Below are positions 1-8,266 of a stretch of 52,994 nt of DNA, piece after piece; position 1 is the stretch's first letter, and each line of letters begins with the position of its first letter. The notes under the pieces are model-generated. The model searched no databases and was not told the origin of the DNA. It saw nothing but the letters and a program-made list of their open reading frames with translations. This stretch comes from an uncultured bacterium (lineage in GTDB: Bacteria > Bacteroidota > Bacteroidia > Bacteroidales > CAIXTV01): assembly GCA_903922465.1 (NCBI GenBank), contig CAIXTV010000113.1, positions 1 to 52,994 on the forward strand. Reading direction: 5' to 3'. A program made the position numbers and the translations under genes.

Positions 1-104
1 ATGTCACAGATCCTAATGTAATAGATTTCTGTGAACCTTTCTCGATTGTGATTCTATAAAGAAGTACTTTGAGTGCCTAAAGTGCTCTAAAGTATTCAGC
101 GCTA

Positions 105-141
105 AAAGGCTTGCTTGGGTTTTCGGGCAAGCCTTTATTTT
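105..141. terminator. Rho-independent-type terminator
   Basis: A perfect 10-bp stem (105-114 with 127-136, AAAGGCTTGC / GCAAGCCTTT) encloses a 12-nt loop. It is followed by T-rich sequence on the plus strand and also preceded by A's, so it could work in both directions. It probably ends a gene lying to the left of the window and separates it from the biosynthetic cluster. Confidence 0.65.
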
Positions 142-800
142 GGGTTTATTTTTAATATGAGCTTCCTTTGCGATTAAAATTTGCATGAAAAGCATTGATT
201 CCGTTGGAATTAAATATTGACTAGAAAAGAGATGATTTGAATTTAAGACCCCTTGTGAACGATATAAAAATCAGTTTGGAAACAATGAATTCTAATATTA
301 TTCAGAAATTATTGAATTAAAAGGAAAACAAGAAAGAAGGGAGTGAAATAGTCTAAAAACAGATGTTAAAATGCGATAAAAAAAGAAATATTTCTTGCAG
401 AATAAGTCTTTTAGCTAAGGTAGATTTTAGCTGTTTTATTTTCAAAACGGCTATAAATTCTGCCTTTCAGAGAGTGGTAAAAAAAAAATCAAATAAAGCA
501 GAGCTGTCGAGGTATTACTGGAAAACAATTCTCCTTTCTCAGCAAATCTGCGAGGAATAAATCCCAAAGAGATTCAATTTTCACCCCAATTACCCTTATC
601 GAACATCTTCAAAACAAGAAATCCTAAACAAAATAATCACTTATCCCCATCAATTAAAAATAGAATCTTGGGATATTTTTCTTATTATTTCCATATATTA
701 TTTGAATCAATTGATATTGCTAAATGTAATAATTCCCAAAAACCATTTGATTTTTCTATTGATTTCTTCAATGCATAAACCCGAAATTTTAAAATTTTAT
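142..800. other. Gene-free AT-rich stretch
   Basis: No convincing coding region is seen. The only open frame of note (363-560, 65 codons) has no recognisable protein character, lysine/serine-rich sequence and no promoter. I see no RNA gene here. The stretch separates the terminator at 105-141 from the promoter of the ammonia-lyase operon. Confidence 0.5.
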
Positions 801-808
801 TACCTTTG
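801..808 (+). promoter_or_regulatory. -7 promoter element (TACCTTTG) of the biosynthetic operon
   Basis: TACCTTTG fits the Bacteroidota -7 consensus TAnnTTTG exactly. It lies 64 bp upstream of the ammonia-lyase start, which leaves a leader of about 55-60 nt. No good -33 TTG is seen at the usual spacing. Confidence 0.55.
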
Positions 809-872
809 CAAACTTAAATGAGTATGTTGTTAAACACAACTCTAAGATAAAACATACAAAACTAAAAACTAA

Positions 873-2423
873 ATGGTTACAATTGGTTCGAACTACGCGA
901 CACTAGATGATATTTTTGATATACTTTTTGATAATGAATTAATTGAACTTCAAACCTCGGCCACTCAAAGAGTTAAAGACTCCTTCGATTTCCTTAAATC
1001 GTTTTGCGACGATAAATTGATTTATGGAATAAACACAGGTTTAGGTCCAATGGCTCAATACAAAATAGACGATTCGCAACGAAAACAACTACAATACAAT
1101 GCCATTCGCTCCCATTGCTCAGGTTGTGGCGAACCCCTCACTCCTATTTATGCAAAAGCTGCTGTTCTTTCGAGGCTTAACAATATGATTAAAGGCTATT
1201 CGGGTGTGCATCCCGAAGTGGTTGAATTGCTTAAAGAATTAGTAAATCAAGATGTGCTTCCCATCATTCCCGAACATGGTGGAGTAGGTGCTAGTGGTGA
1301 TTTAGTTCAATTGGCACATCTTGCATTAACTTTAATTGGTGAAGGTAAAGTAATTTATAAGAACGAAATTCAACCCACTGCTGATGTATTTAAAGAATTA
1401 GGCTTAAAGCCTATTGATGTTCACATCCGCGAAGGTCTTTCCCTCATAAATGGCACTTCGGTTATGACAGGTATTAGTTTGGTGAACCTCATTAAAGCTA
1501 AAAACCTACTCGATTGGAGTATCGTTGCATCAAGTATGCTTAACGAAATTGTTGAATCATATGACGATCACTTTTCCTACGAATTGAACAAGGTTAAATA
1601 TCATAAAGGTCAGGAAAACATTGCCGGATTTATGCGCACTATCTTAAACGATAGTCAACTCATCAGAAAACGGCACGAACATTTGTTCGATAAAAAAGTT
1701 GAAGATAAAATTCTAACCGATAAAGTGCAGGAATATTACTCACTACGCTGTGTGCCTCAAATATTAGGCCCTGTGATTGACACTCTTGCATACGCTGAAG
1801 ATGTAATTATCAACGAATTTAATTCCGTAAACGACAATCCTATAATCGATTTCGAAAATAATAATGTTTTTCATGGTGGTAATTTCCATGGCGACTATAT
1901 TTCTCTCGAAAATGACAAAATGAAGACAGCTATCACCAAACTTTCCATGCTAATGGAACGTCAGTTGAACTATATGATGAATAGTAAGCTCAACGATATA
2001 CTTCCTCCTTTCGTAAATTTGGGTGTGCTTGGGCTAAATTTTGGAATGCAAGGCGTTCAATTCACTGCTACTTCAACTGTTGCTGAAAATCAAACCCTTT
2101 CATTCCCTATGTATGTACATAGCATTTCATGTAATAATGACAATCAGGATATAGTAAGCATGGGAACCAATTCAGCTTTACTCACCCGCAAAGTTATCAG
2201 TAATACTTTCGATGTGATTGCCATAGAAATGATTACCATCATTCAAGCCATCGATTATTTGGGCATTCAATCGAAACTTTCGGCCTATACTTCGAATATT
2301 TACGAACGACTACGCGAAGTTGTTCCGGCTTTTAAAGAAGATACTACCAAGTCAGACGACATAAAAAGTATACGCAACTATATTGAAACCCATCGTTTGG
2401 ATTTAGATAAATCATTAGTATAA
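873..2423 (+). CDS. Aromatic amino acid ammonia-lyase (HAL/TAL family), likely tyrosine ammonia-lyase
   Basis: This enzyme of the MIO-dependent lyase family would deaminate an aromatic amino acid to the matching propenoate, such as p-coumarate from tyrosine. What is seen: catalytic Tyr51 in YGINTG, the MIO triad Ala140-Ser141-Gly142 in GGVGASGDL, the INGTS block and a complete 516-residue length. The substrate-selectivity pair is Ser80-His81, as in histidine lyases. From memory, the characterised Flavobacterium johnsoniae tyrosine ammonia-lyase also has SH there and shares long blocks with this protein, so the SH pair does not argue against tyrosine. It is the first gene of a seven-gene operon with fatty-acid-type enzymes, 5 bp before the reductase, and no histidine-utilisation genes lie nearby. 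This supports a starter-unit role rather than histidine catabolism. Family assignment is very sure; substrate less so. Confidence 0.93.
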   Translation: MVTIGSNYATLDDIFDILFDNELIELQTSATQRVKDSFDFLKSFCDDKLIYGINTGLGPMAQYKIDDSQRKQLQYNAIRSHCSGCGEPLTPIYAKAAVLSRLNNMIKGYSGVHPEVVELLKELVNQDVLPIIPEHGGVGASGDLVQLAHLALTLIGEGKVIYKNEIQPTADVFKELGLKPIDVHIREGLSLINGTSVMTGISLVNLIKAKNLLDWSIVASSMLNEIVESYDDHFSYELNKVKYHKGQENIAGFMRTILNDSQLIRKRHEHLFDKKVEDKILTDKVQEYYSLRCVPQILGPVIDTLAYAEDVIINEFNSVNDNPIIDFENNNVFHGGNFHGDYISLENDKMKTAITKLSMLMERQLNYMMNSKLNDILPPFVNLGVLGLNFGMQGVQFTATSTVAENQTLSFPMYVHSISCNNDNQDIVSMGTNSALLTRKVISNTFDVIAIEMITIIQAIDYLGIQSKLSAYTSNIYERLREVVPAFKEDTTKSDDIKSIRNYIETHRLDLDKSLV

Positions 2424-2428
2424 ATCAT

Positions 2429-3157
2429 ATGAAATATGCTTTAGTAACAGGAGGATCAAGAGGCATTGGCAGGGCCATAAGCCTTTCGCTTAGTAGGATG
2501 CAGTATCATGTTATCATCAATTATGTAAATAATGATGAAGAAGCAGCCATTACCCTCCAACAAATTGAATCGGAAGGAAATCAGGCTTCATTAATGAAGT
2601 TCGATGTAGCTAGCTTAGAACAGGTTGAAAGTGTTCTGGGTACATGGATGGAAGAAAATCCCGATAATTTGATTGAAGTCTTGGTGAATAATGCCGGAAT
2701 AAGAAAAGATGCTCTTTTGATGTGGATGAAAGACGAAGAATGGTTCGATGTAATGAACACCAATATGAATAGTTTCTTCTACATCACCCGTAAACTTATC
2801 AAAAACATGTTGGTAAACCGCTATGGACGCATCATTAACATAGTTTCCTTATCAGGAATAAAAGGTTTGCCCGGACAAGTAAACTATTCTGCAGCAAAAG
2901 CTGCTGTAATTGGTGCAACAAAAGCTTTGGCACAAGAAGTAGGGAAGAAAAATGTAACGGTAAACGCTGTAGCCCCTGGTTACATCAGAACCGACATGAC
3001 AAAAGATTTAGACGAAAAGGCACTCAAAGCCATGATACCTATGGATAGATTCGGCAAGCCCGAAGAAGTAAGCGAATTGGTTGCATTTTTAGCTTCCGAT
3101 AAGGCTTCTTATCTCACAGGAGAAGTGATTTCTGTAAATGGAGGGCTTTATACCTAA
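2429..3157 (+). CDS. 3-oxoacyl-ACP reductase-like SDR (FabG type)
   Basis: This 242-residue short-chain dehydrogenase would reduce the beta-keto group of an ACP-bound intermediate with NADPH. Visible signs are the Rossmann motif TGGSRGIG at residues 7-14, NNAG at 87-90, the catalytic Ser140, Tyr153 and Lys157 (NYSAAK), and a FabG-like tail with the SDR block near PGYIRTDM. Length matches FabG. Its stop codon overlaps the ketosynthase start by one base (TAATG), which suggests coupled translation. It is probably a dedicated copy for this pathway rather than the housekeeping fabG, because it sits between the ammonia-lyase and a pathway ketosynthase. Confidence 0.9.
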   Translation: MKYALVTGGSRGIGRAISLSLSRMQYHVIINYVNNDEEAAITLQQIESEGNQASLMKFDVASLEQVESVLGTWMEENPDNLIEVLVNNAGIRKDALLMWMKDEEWFDVMNTNMNSFFYITRKLIKNMLVNRYGRIINIVSLSGIKGLPGQVNYSAAKAAVIGATKALAQEVGKKNVTVNAVAPGYIRTDMTKDLDEKALKAMIPMDRFGKPEEVSELVAFLASDKASYLTGEVISVNGGLYT

Positions 3158-4377
3158 TGGGAAGACGGGTCGTAATCACCGGAACCGGAATCTATTCCTG
3201 TATTGGGAAAAACCTTGACGAAGTTAAGGACTCACTAATGCATGGGAAATCGGGTATCATCTTCGATCCAAAACGAAAAGACTTTGGCTATCGATCGGCA
3301 CTCACAGGTTACGTTGACCGTCCTAATTTAAAAGGTTTACTCGACCGCAGAATGCGCGTGGGTATCCCCGAACAGGGCGAATATGCCTATTTGGCTACAG
3401 TAGAAGCCCTCAAAAACGCAGGCATAGACGATAATTTTCTTGAAAACCAAGAAATCGGCATAATTTATGGCAACGACAGTTCCTCACAACCCACAATAGA
3501 AGCAGCTGACATCGCTAGAGAGAAAAAAGATAACCTAATGTTGGGTTCTGGATTCATTTTCCAATCGATGAATTCGACTGTTTCTATGAACTTATCAGTT
3601 ATTTTTAAACTAAAAGGCATTAATTTCACTGTAAGTGGAGCTTGTGCAAGCGGATCACACTCTCTTGGTTTAGGATATTTATTTATCAAGAACGGCCTTC
3701 AGGATTGTATCGTCTGCGGAGGGGCTCAAGAGCTAAACATCTTCTCTATGATGAGTTTCGATGCCCTTGGGGCTTTCTCATCTAAGGAAAATGAACCTAC
3801 TCATGCTTCAAAACCCTTCGACAAAGACCGCGATGGTCTTGTTCCAAGTGGTGGAGCAGCAACTTTAGTGTTAGAAGACTACGAATCAGCAGTAAAAAGA
3901 GGCGCAAATATCCTTGGCGAAATGGTTGGATACGGTTTTTCATCCAATGGCGACCATATTTCTCAATCAAATGTAAAAGGTTTAGTGCGATCAATGGATA
4001 GAGCACTCCACGAAGCTGGTTTAACAGTAAATCAAATCGATTATATTAATGCACATGCAACTTCTACTCCTAATGGAGATATGAATGAAGCACTCGCAAT
4101 TGATCAATTGTTTGGGAATGTCAAACCTTGGATAAGTTCAACCAAATCGATGACAGGCCATGAGTGTTGGATGGCAGGTGCAAGCGAAGTTGTCTACTCT
4201 TTATTGATGATGCAAAATAACTTTATCGCTCCAAACATAAACTTTGAACACCCCGACGAATATTCTGCCAAATTAAAGATTAATAACACAACAATCGACA
4301 CAAAAGTCAACACAATTCTCTCCAACTCCTTTGGATTCGGAGGCACAAATTCATCTATCATCATAAAAAAAATATAA
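3157..4377 (+). CDS. Beta-ketoacyl-ACP synthase (FabF/KAS II-like)
   Basis: This 406-residue ketosynthase would extend an ACP-bound acyl chain by decarboxylative Claisen condensation. The Cys-His-His set is complete: Cys163 in GACASGSH, His300 in NAHATSTPNGD and His335 in the block STKSMTGHECWMAG. The C-terminal glycine-rich block FGFGGTN is present. The WMAG version of the second His block differs from the usual FabF GHLLGAAG and recalls ketosynthases of aryl-polyene/flexirubin clusters (recollection). No chain-length-factor partner lies next to it. It starts on the last base of the reductase stop and is 13 bp before the carrier protein gene. Confidence 0.92.
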   Translation: MGRRVVITGTGIYSCIGKNLDEVKDSLMHGKSGIIFDPKRKDFGYRSALTGYVDRPNLKGLLDRRMRVGIPEQGEYAYLATVEALKNAGIDDNFLENQEIGIIYGNDSSSQPTIEAADIAREKKDNLMLGSGFIFQSMNSTVSMNLSVIFKLKGINFTVSGACASGSHSLGLGYLFIKNGLQDCIVCGGAQELNIFSMMSFDALGAFSSKENEPTHASKPFDKDRDGLVPSGGAATLVLEDYESAVKRGANILGEMVGYGFSSNGDHISQSNVKGLVRSMDRALHEAGLTVNQIDYINAHATSTPNGDMNEALAIDQLFGNVKPWISSTKSMTGHECWMAGASEVVYSLLMMQNNFIAPNINFEHPDEYSAKLKINNTTIDTKVNTILSNSFGFGGTNSSIIIKKI

Positions 4378-4390
4378 TATCATAAGCTAA

Positions 4391-4639
4391 ATGCATAAGG
4401 AAGAAATTATCGAAAAAATAAATGGCTTTTTAATTGAAGAATTTGAATTAGAACAAGACCAACTTCAACCAGAAGCTAATTTAAAATCATCTTTAGGTAT
4501 CGATAGCCTCGATTTTGTTGATATAATTGTAAGCATCGAGAAAACTTTTGGCTTTAAAGTAAAAGGCGAAGAACTGGCCCAAGTGAAAACCCTCGAAGAA
4601 TTTTACCAATATATCTACAATCGTTTAAACGTTAATTAA
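4391..4639 (+). CDS. Acyl carrier protein
   Basis: This 82-residue acidic carrier protein has the phosphopantetheine attachment Ser39 in GIDSLD, and the usual four-helix pattern. It would hold the growing chain for the ketosynthase, reductase and dehydratase next to it. A dedicated ACP inside a ketosynthase operon argues that the product is made by a separate type II system, not by general fatty acid synthesis. Its stop overlaps the acyltransferase start by one base. Confidence 0.95.
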   Translation: MHKEEIIEKINGFLIEEFELEQDQLQPEANLKSSLGIDSLDFVDIIVSIEKTFGFKVKGEELAQVKTLEEFYQYIYNRLNVN

Positions 4640-5547
4640 TGTCTGATTGGAAGGGTAAAACAAGAGGTAATTTATTAGGATACAAGATTTTTGTTCTTCT
4701 TCTGAAATACCTGCCTTTGTCTGTTGCTTATTTTACCCTTAGGTTTGTCGCCTTTTATTTTGTGCTCTTCTCTCCTACTGCCTTCAAATCGGTGTATAGT
4801 TATTTCAAAAACATCCGAAAATCGTCTGGACTAAAGGCTGTTTATCAAATTTATCAGAATTATTATGTCTTCGGGCAAACTTTGCTCGACCGCATGCTGA
4901 TGTTCAGTGGCTTAAAACATCCTTTTCTATATGAATATATTAATACCAATTCAATTGAAAAGACCATTAAGGATGGAGAAAGTGTCATTCTTATCGGTGC
5001 ACACATTGGCAATTGGGAAGTTGCCAATTATCTGATGAAAAATTTTCAGTGTAAGAAAATCAATGTGGTTTTTCTTGATGCAGAAAATCAAAAAATAAAA
5101 GATTATATTCTTAAAGTTCAAGGATTAAAGAAAATTGAGATTGAACTCAACCCCATCTTCCTGAAAGAGGACATGAGCCATATCTTCGAAATTCATAATG
5201 CTCTTAATAATCACGAAGTGGTATTCATTCAAGGTGATAGATACCTTGAAGGAGGGAAAACCATTTCTGCTGAATTCTTTGGACATCAGGCATTGTTTCC
5301 TTTAAGTACCTTCCAGTTGGCTGCAAGGTTTAATTATCCTGCTTATTGCATATTCGGCATGAAACATGACAAGTTTACATATCGTTTGTATGCGAGCGAA
5401 AACATTAGATTAAAGGCTATTGAACTAAATGCTAAGCCCCAACCCGGTCATATTTTAAGCCTTTATATTAAAGAGCTTGAGAAAATGCTAAACTTTTACC
5501 CCACTCAATGGTTTAATTACTTCAACTTCTGGCAAAACGTAAATTAA
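4639..5547 (+). CDS. LpxL/HtrB-type lysophospholipid acyltransferase
   Basis: This 302-residue protein belongs to the lipid A biosynthesis acyltransferase family, which moves an acyl chain from ACP to a lipid or sugar acceptor at the inner membrane. The HX4E motif is present at His122-Glu127 (AHIGNWE), and a hydrophobic N-terminal segment (about 14-46) could anchor it in the membrane. A QGDRY block near residue 200 fits the family. Because it is inside the ketosynthase-ACP operon, its donor is probably the pathway product on the local ACP. The acceptor cannot be told from sequence. One-base overlaps join it to the genes on both sides. Confidence 0.85.
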   Translation: MSDWKGKTRGNLLGYKIFVLLLKYLPLSVAYFTLRFVAFYFVLFSPTAFKSVYSYFKNIRKSSGLKAVYQIYQNYYVFGQTLLDRMLMFSGLKHPFLYEYINTNSIEKTIKDGESVILIGAHIGNWEVANYLMKNFQCKKINVVFLDAENQKIKDYILKVQGLKKIEIELNPIFLKEDMSHIFEIHNALNNHEVVFIQGDRYLEGGKTISAEFFGHQALFPLSTFQLAARFNYPAYCIFGMKHDKFTYRLYASENIRLKAIELNAKPQPGHILSLYIKELEKMLNFYPTQWFNYFNFWQNVN

Positions 5548-6908
5548 TGGCAAAACGTAAAGTATTATTTATATCTGCAAACCTGCACATAAAACCTTAT
5601 CCGGTTTATCCTCTTGGTATTTCCTATTTAATGACATATCTGGATAAACATCTCCCCGAAACTGACTTCAAAGTGTTTGACTTCAATCTCGGTGAGTTGA
5701 ATAACCTCACAACATTGCTTGAAGAATACCAACCTGACTTTATTGCGGTTTCATTAAGGAATATTGATGATATTGATTCGCAATCGAAAACCAGCTTTAT
5801 TGCAGGTTACGAAAACATCATGGTTACGATAAGGAAAAGCACAAAAAAAACAGTAATCATGGGAGGTTCGGGTTTCTCTATTTATCCTGAATTACTGTAT
5901 AAACAACTAAAACCTGACTTTGCCATTGCCGGCGAAGGCGAAGAAAGCCTTGTGCAGTTGATTCAATCCCTCGAACAAGGAAACGATTACAAGAATATAG
6001 AAGGATTGGTGTATGCCGAAAACGAAAAAGTGGTCATTAACATCCGAAAAGGATTTTTAAAAGACCTCGATCTCCACCTTTCCGACGATTTAATTAACTA
6101 TTACTGGGATCATTCAGGAATGTTAAACATTCAAACCAAAAGAGGTTGTCCCTATAAGTGTATTTATTGCACCTATCCTATCATTGAAGGCAGAAAAGTG
6201 CGTATGCTCAATGTTGACTTAGTGGTTGAAACCTTGGTAAGGTTTTATAAGGAAAAGAAAATTAACTATGTGTTCTTCACCGACTCTGTTTTTAATATGA
6301 ATAATGCCTATAATGTTGAATTGGCAGAAAAAATCATTAAGTCGGGAATAAAAATTCACTGGGGAGCCTATTTTTCTCCTCATAACCTAACACAAGACCT
6401 CTTACATCTGTTCAAAAGATCGGGTTTAAAGCATATTGAGTTTGGGACAGAAGCACTCTCAGACACCCAATTGATTAATTATGGCAAACATTTCACTGTT
6501 CAGGATGTAATAAATTGTTCAGATTATTGCAACAAGGCAGGCGTATACTTTGCACACTTTATGATATTAGGTGGATACGGTGAAACTGATGCTACACTAA
6601 CCGAAACCTTCGAAAATTCTAAACATATACATCATTCTGTTTTCTTTCCTTACATTGGAATGAGAATTTATCCCAATACACCATTACACACTATACTTCT
6701 AAAGGAAGGTAAGCTAAAAGCAGAAAACCCCTTGCTTGATCCTGAGTATTGCATCTCAGACCAATTTGATTTAAGCACCTTAAAAGCTAAAGCAAAAGCC
6801 AGCGGAAAGAATTGGATTTTCCCTGATGAAGATAAATCAGACATCATGGAGAAAATCAGACTTAAAAAACGCAAGGGCTTATTGTGGCATTTATTATTAG
6901 AACCATGA
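5547..6908 (+). CDS. B12-binding domain radical SAM enzyme
   Basis: This 453-residue protein has an N-terminal cobalamin-binding-type Rossmann domain (about 1-150, with YPLGISYLMTYL and the GGSGFS/GEGEESL blocks). A radical SAM core follows, with the 4Fe-4S motif at Cys201-Cys205-Cys208 (CPYKCIYC). The DxHxxG lower-ligand motif is not seen, which is common in class B enzymes. Members of this group methylate or rearrange unactivated carbons. Similar B12-radical SAM proteins sit in some lipid clusters such as the proposed ladderane loci and hopanoid methylation; the actual reaction here is unknown. It overlaps its upstream neighbour by one base and the next gene by ATGA, so it is an integral part of the operon. 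Confidence 0.88.
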   Translation: MAKRKVLFISANLHIKPYPVYPLGISYLMTYLDKHLPETDFKVFDFNLGELNNLTTLLEEYQPDFIAVSLRNIDDIDSQSKTSFIAGYENIMVTIRKSTKKTVIMGGSGFSIYPELLYKQLKPDFAIAGEGEESLVQLIQSLEQGNDYKNIEGLVYAENEKVVINIRKGFLKDLDLHLSDDLINYYWDHSGMLNIQTKRGCPYKCIYCTYPIIEGRKVRMLNVDLVVETLVRFYKEKKINYVFFTDSVFNMNNAYNVELAEKIIKSGIKIHWGAYFSPHNLTQDLLHLFKRSGLKHIEFGTEALSDTQLINYGKHFTVQDVINCSDYCNKAGVYFAHFMILGGYGETDATLTETFENSKHIHHSVFFPYIGMRIYPNTPLHTILLKEGKLKAENPLLDPEYCISDQFDLSTLKAKAKASGKNWIFPDEDKSDIMEKIRLKKRKGLLWHLLLEP

Positions 6909-7336
6909 AATCAAACCTAAATATAAGCAATCTGATTCCTCAAAGGCCGCCAATGGTGATGGTGGACGAAGTGTTAGAAGCAAGTGAAACAAAAATCATT
7001 AGTCGCTTCAACATTAGCCCAGAAAATGTGCTCTGCGAAGGGGATTTTTTAGGAGAAGCAGGTATAGTTGAGAACATAGCTCAAACATCTGCTGCAGGAG
7101 TAGGCCTTTCAATGGCAGAAAAAGACGAAAATGCCGAGCCACCTATTGGATTTATTGGAGCCTTGAAAAATCTTATGATTTATAAGTTACCTAAAGTAAA
7201 TTCAGCTATTCAAACCGAAGTAACATTGCTTCATAGAATAATGGATGCTTCTGTTATCGAAGGGAAAGTGTTTCAGGAAGGCAATCTCATTGCTGAATGT
7301 GAGATGAAAATCTTCCTTAAATCCACAAAAAAATAA
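6905..7336 (+). CDS. Hotdog-fold dehydratase-like protein (FabZ/ApeP-like)
   Basis: I place the start at the ATG at 6905, overlapping the radical SAM stop as ATGA; an in-frame start at 6884 would add seven residues inside the upstream gene. The 143-residue protein has the hotdog opening IPQRPPMVMVDEVLE and the central helix GIVENIAQTSAAGVG. It would dehydrate 3-hydroxyacyl-ACP or act as a thioesterase. The FabZ catalytic His (in GHFPG) is replaced by Asp47 (GDFLG), while the helix Glu56 is kept. The chemistry may therefore differ from FabZ, as in the dehydratase-like proteins of aryl-polyene clusters. It is the last gene of the first operon block. Confidence 0.8.
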   Translation: MKSNLNISNLIPQRPPMVMVDEVLEASETKIISRFNISPENVLCEGDFLGEAGIVENIAQTSAAGVGLSMAEKDENAEPPIGFIGALKNLMIYKLPKVNSAIQTEVTLLHRIMDASVIEGKVFQEGNLIAECEMKIFLKSTKK

Positions 7337-7482
7337 TCTTTCTCAAAAGTAAAACGAAATAAGAAAAAAAACGGGGTCATAATTTAGAATCCTATTTTCA
7401 AAGAATAACAAATATCCCGAAAATTAAAGTGACTATTGTTATGCTTGAATGTACATAATACAATGTTGAATCATTTATTTTA

Positions 7483-7490
7483 TATCTTTG
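7483..7490 (+). promoter_or_regulatory. -7 promoter element (TATCTTTG)
   Basis: This exact TAnnTTTG match lies in the 311-bp gap after the dehydratase gene, with a TTG at 7466-7468 (spacing 14 bp, shorter than usual). The leader to the next start would be about 150 nt. It suggests that the small HTH-like gene and what follows can be transcribed apart from the first operon. I see nothing else in the 7337-7647 gap. Confidence 0.5.
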
Positions 7491-7647
7491 CCGCCTTAAT
7501 GGAGTTTGAAACGTAAAAGCTTTATTAAAGGATGAAAATCCCTCTCAATTGGTCATGAGATTTAAATTCGAAAACTAAACCTCTGATTTTTTATTCTTTT
7601 ATAATTTATTTCTCACAAATCAATTTAACATTTAAAAACACAGTATA

Positions 7648-8079
7648 ATGACAGAAGAAAGTAAACCCAACATTAAAATAATAGATGCCGAAAAGATTGA
7701 AGTAGATTTGAATTTCGAGATTACCCATTATCAAATGGATGATAAAGGTAATTTTAGTCATGCTATGTTGAAGAATTGGGGCAGTAAAGAAATTGTGAAT
7801 AATCAGAGTTGGGAGATTGTGAAAGAGCGCATTGCAGAAGCTAAAGAAAAAGTAAGAACTGGGGAAATAAGTCCTATCGCATATTATATGGAAAAGTGTT
7901 TAACTGACATCGGAATGCTTTCAAAATATACAGGTTTTGCAAAGTGGAGGGTAAAAAGACACCTAAATCCACAACACTTTAAGTCATTAAAAGAAGAAAA
8001 TCTTCAAAAATATGCCGATTTCTTCCAAATAAGCATGCCCGAATTGAAAAACATTGACCATAATTCACAAGGGGCTTAA
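7648..8079 (+). CDS. Small protein with helix-turn-helix-like C-terminus, unknown function
   Basis: I do not recognise this 143-residue protein with certainty. The N-terminal 50 residues are acidic/polar. The middle is a charged helix (about 57-75). The C-terminal half, with LTDIGMLSKYTGFAKWRVKRHL and then a KYADFF..SMPEL segment, has the spacing of an XRE/Cro-type helix-turn-helix: helix, turn with Gly, recognition helix rich in Arg/Lys, and closing helices. A cluster-specific DNA-binding regulator is a reasonable inference. It has its own promoter-like element and sits between the enzyme operon and the BtrH-type genes. No signal peptide or membrane segment is seen. Confidence 0.6.
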   Translation: MTEESKPNIKIIDAEKIEVDLNFEITHYQMDDKGNFSHAMLKNWGSKEIVNNQSWEIVKERIAEAKEKVRTGEISPIAYYMEKCLTDIGMLSKYTGFAKWRVKRHLNPQHFKSLKEENLQKYADFFQISMPELKNIDHNSQGA

Positions 8080-8134
8080 TAAATAGCATCTGAAATTACA
8101 TACTTAATTAAGGATTGAAAGAAATAATGTCCTT

Positions 8135-8168
8135 TTTCGCCGATTAATTTTCAATCGAATCGGCGAAA
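8135..8168. other. Intergenic 11-bp perfect stem-loop
   Basis: TTTCGCCGATT (8135-8145) and AATCGGCGAAA (8158-8168) form a perfect 11-bp stem with a 12-nt loop. It is GC-richer than its surroundings. No T-run follows, so it is not a classic terminator. It lies 98 bp before the first BtrH-type gene and could be an RNA processing or attenuation element, or a protein-binding site. Confidence 0.5.
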
Positions 8169-8266
8169 CGGGGACAAGTTCTACCTTAGTTGACTGAAAG
8201 TATGTACTTGGCAAGATTGCAAATAAAAAAAATAAAAAAACAACACTATAAACCCCTAATATATAG

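Noticed and set aside
363-560. Small protein of 65 residues upstream of the lyase operon
   Set aside because: No recognisable domain, no promoter and composition like the surrounding AT-rich DNA.
873-2423. Histidine utilisation (hutH) gene
   Set aside because: The Ser-His pair fits histidine lyase, but there are no hut genes and the operon is chain-building; the Flavobacterium tyrosine lyase has the same pair.
873-7336. Ladderane lipid cluster
   Set aside because: B12-radical SAM, KS, ACP and hotdog genes recall the proposed ladderane loci, but the ammonia-lyase starter and lack of desaturase-like genes make an aryl product more likely. Kept only as a comparison.
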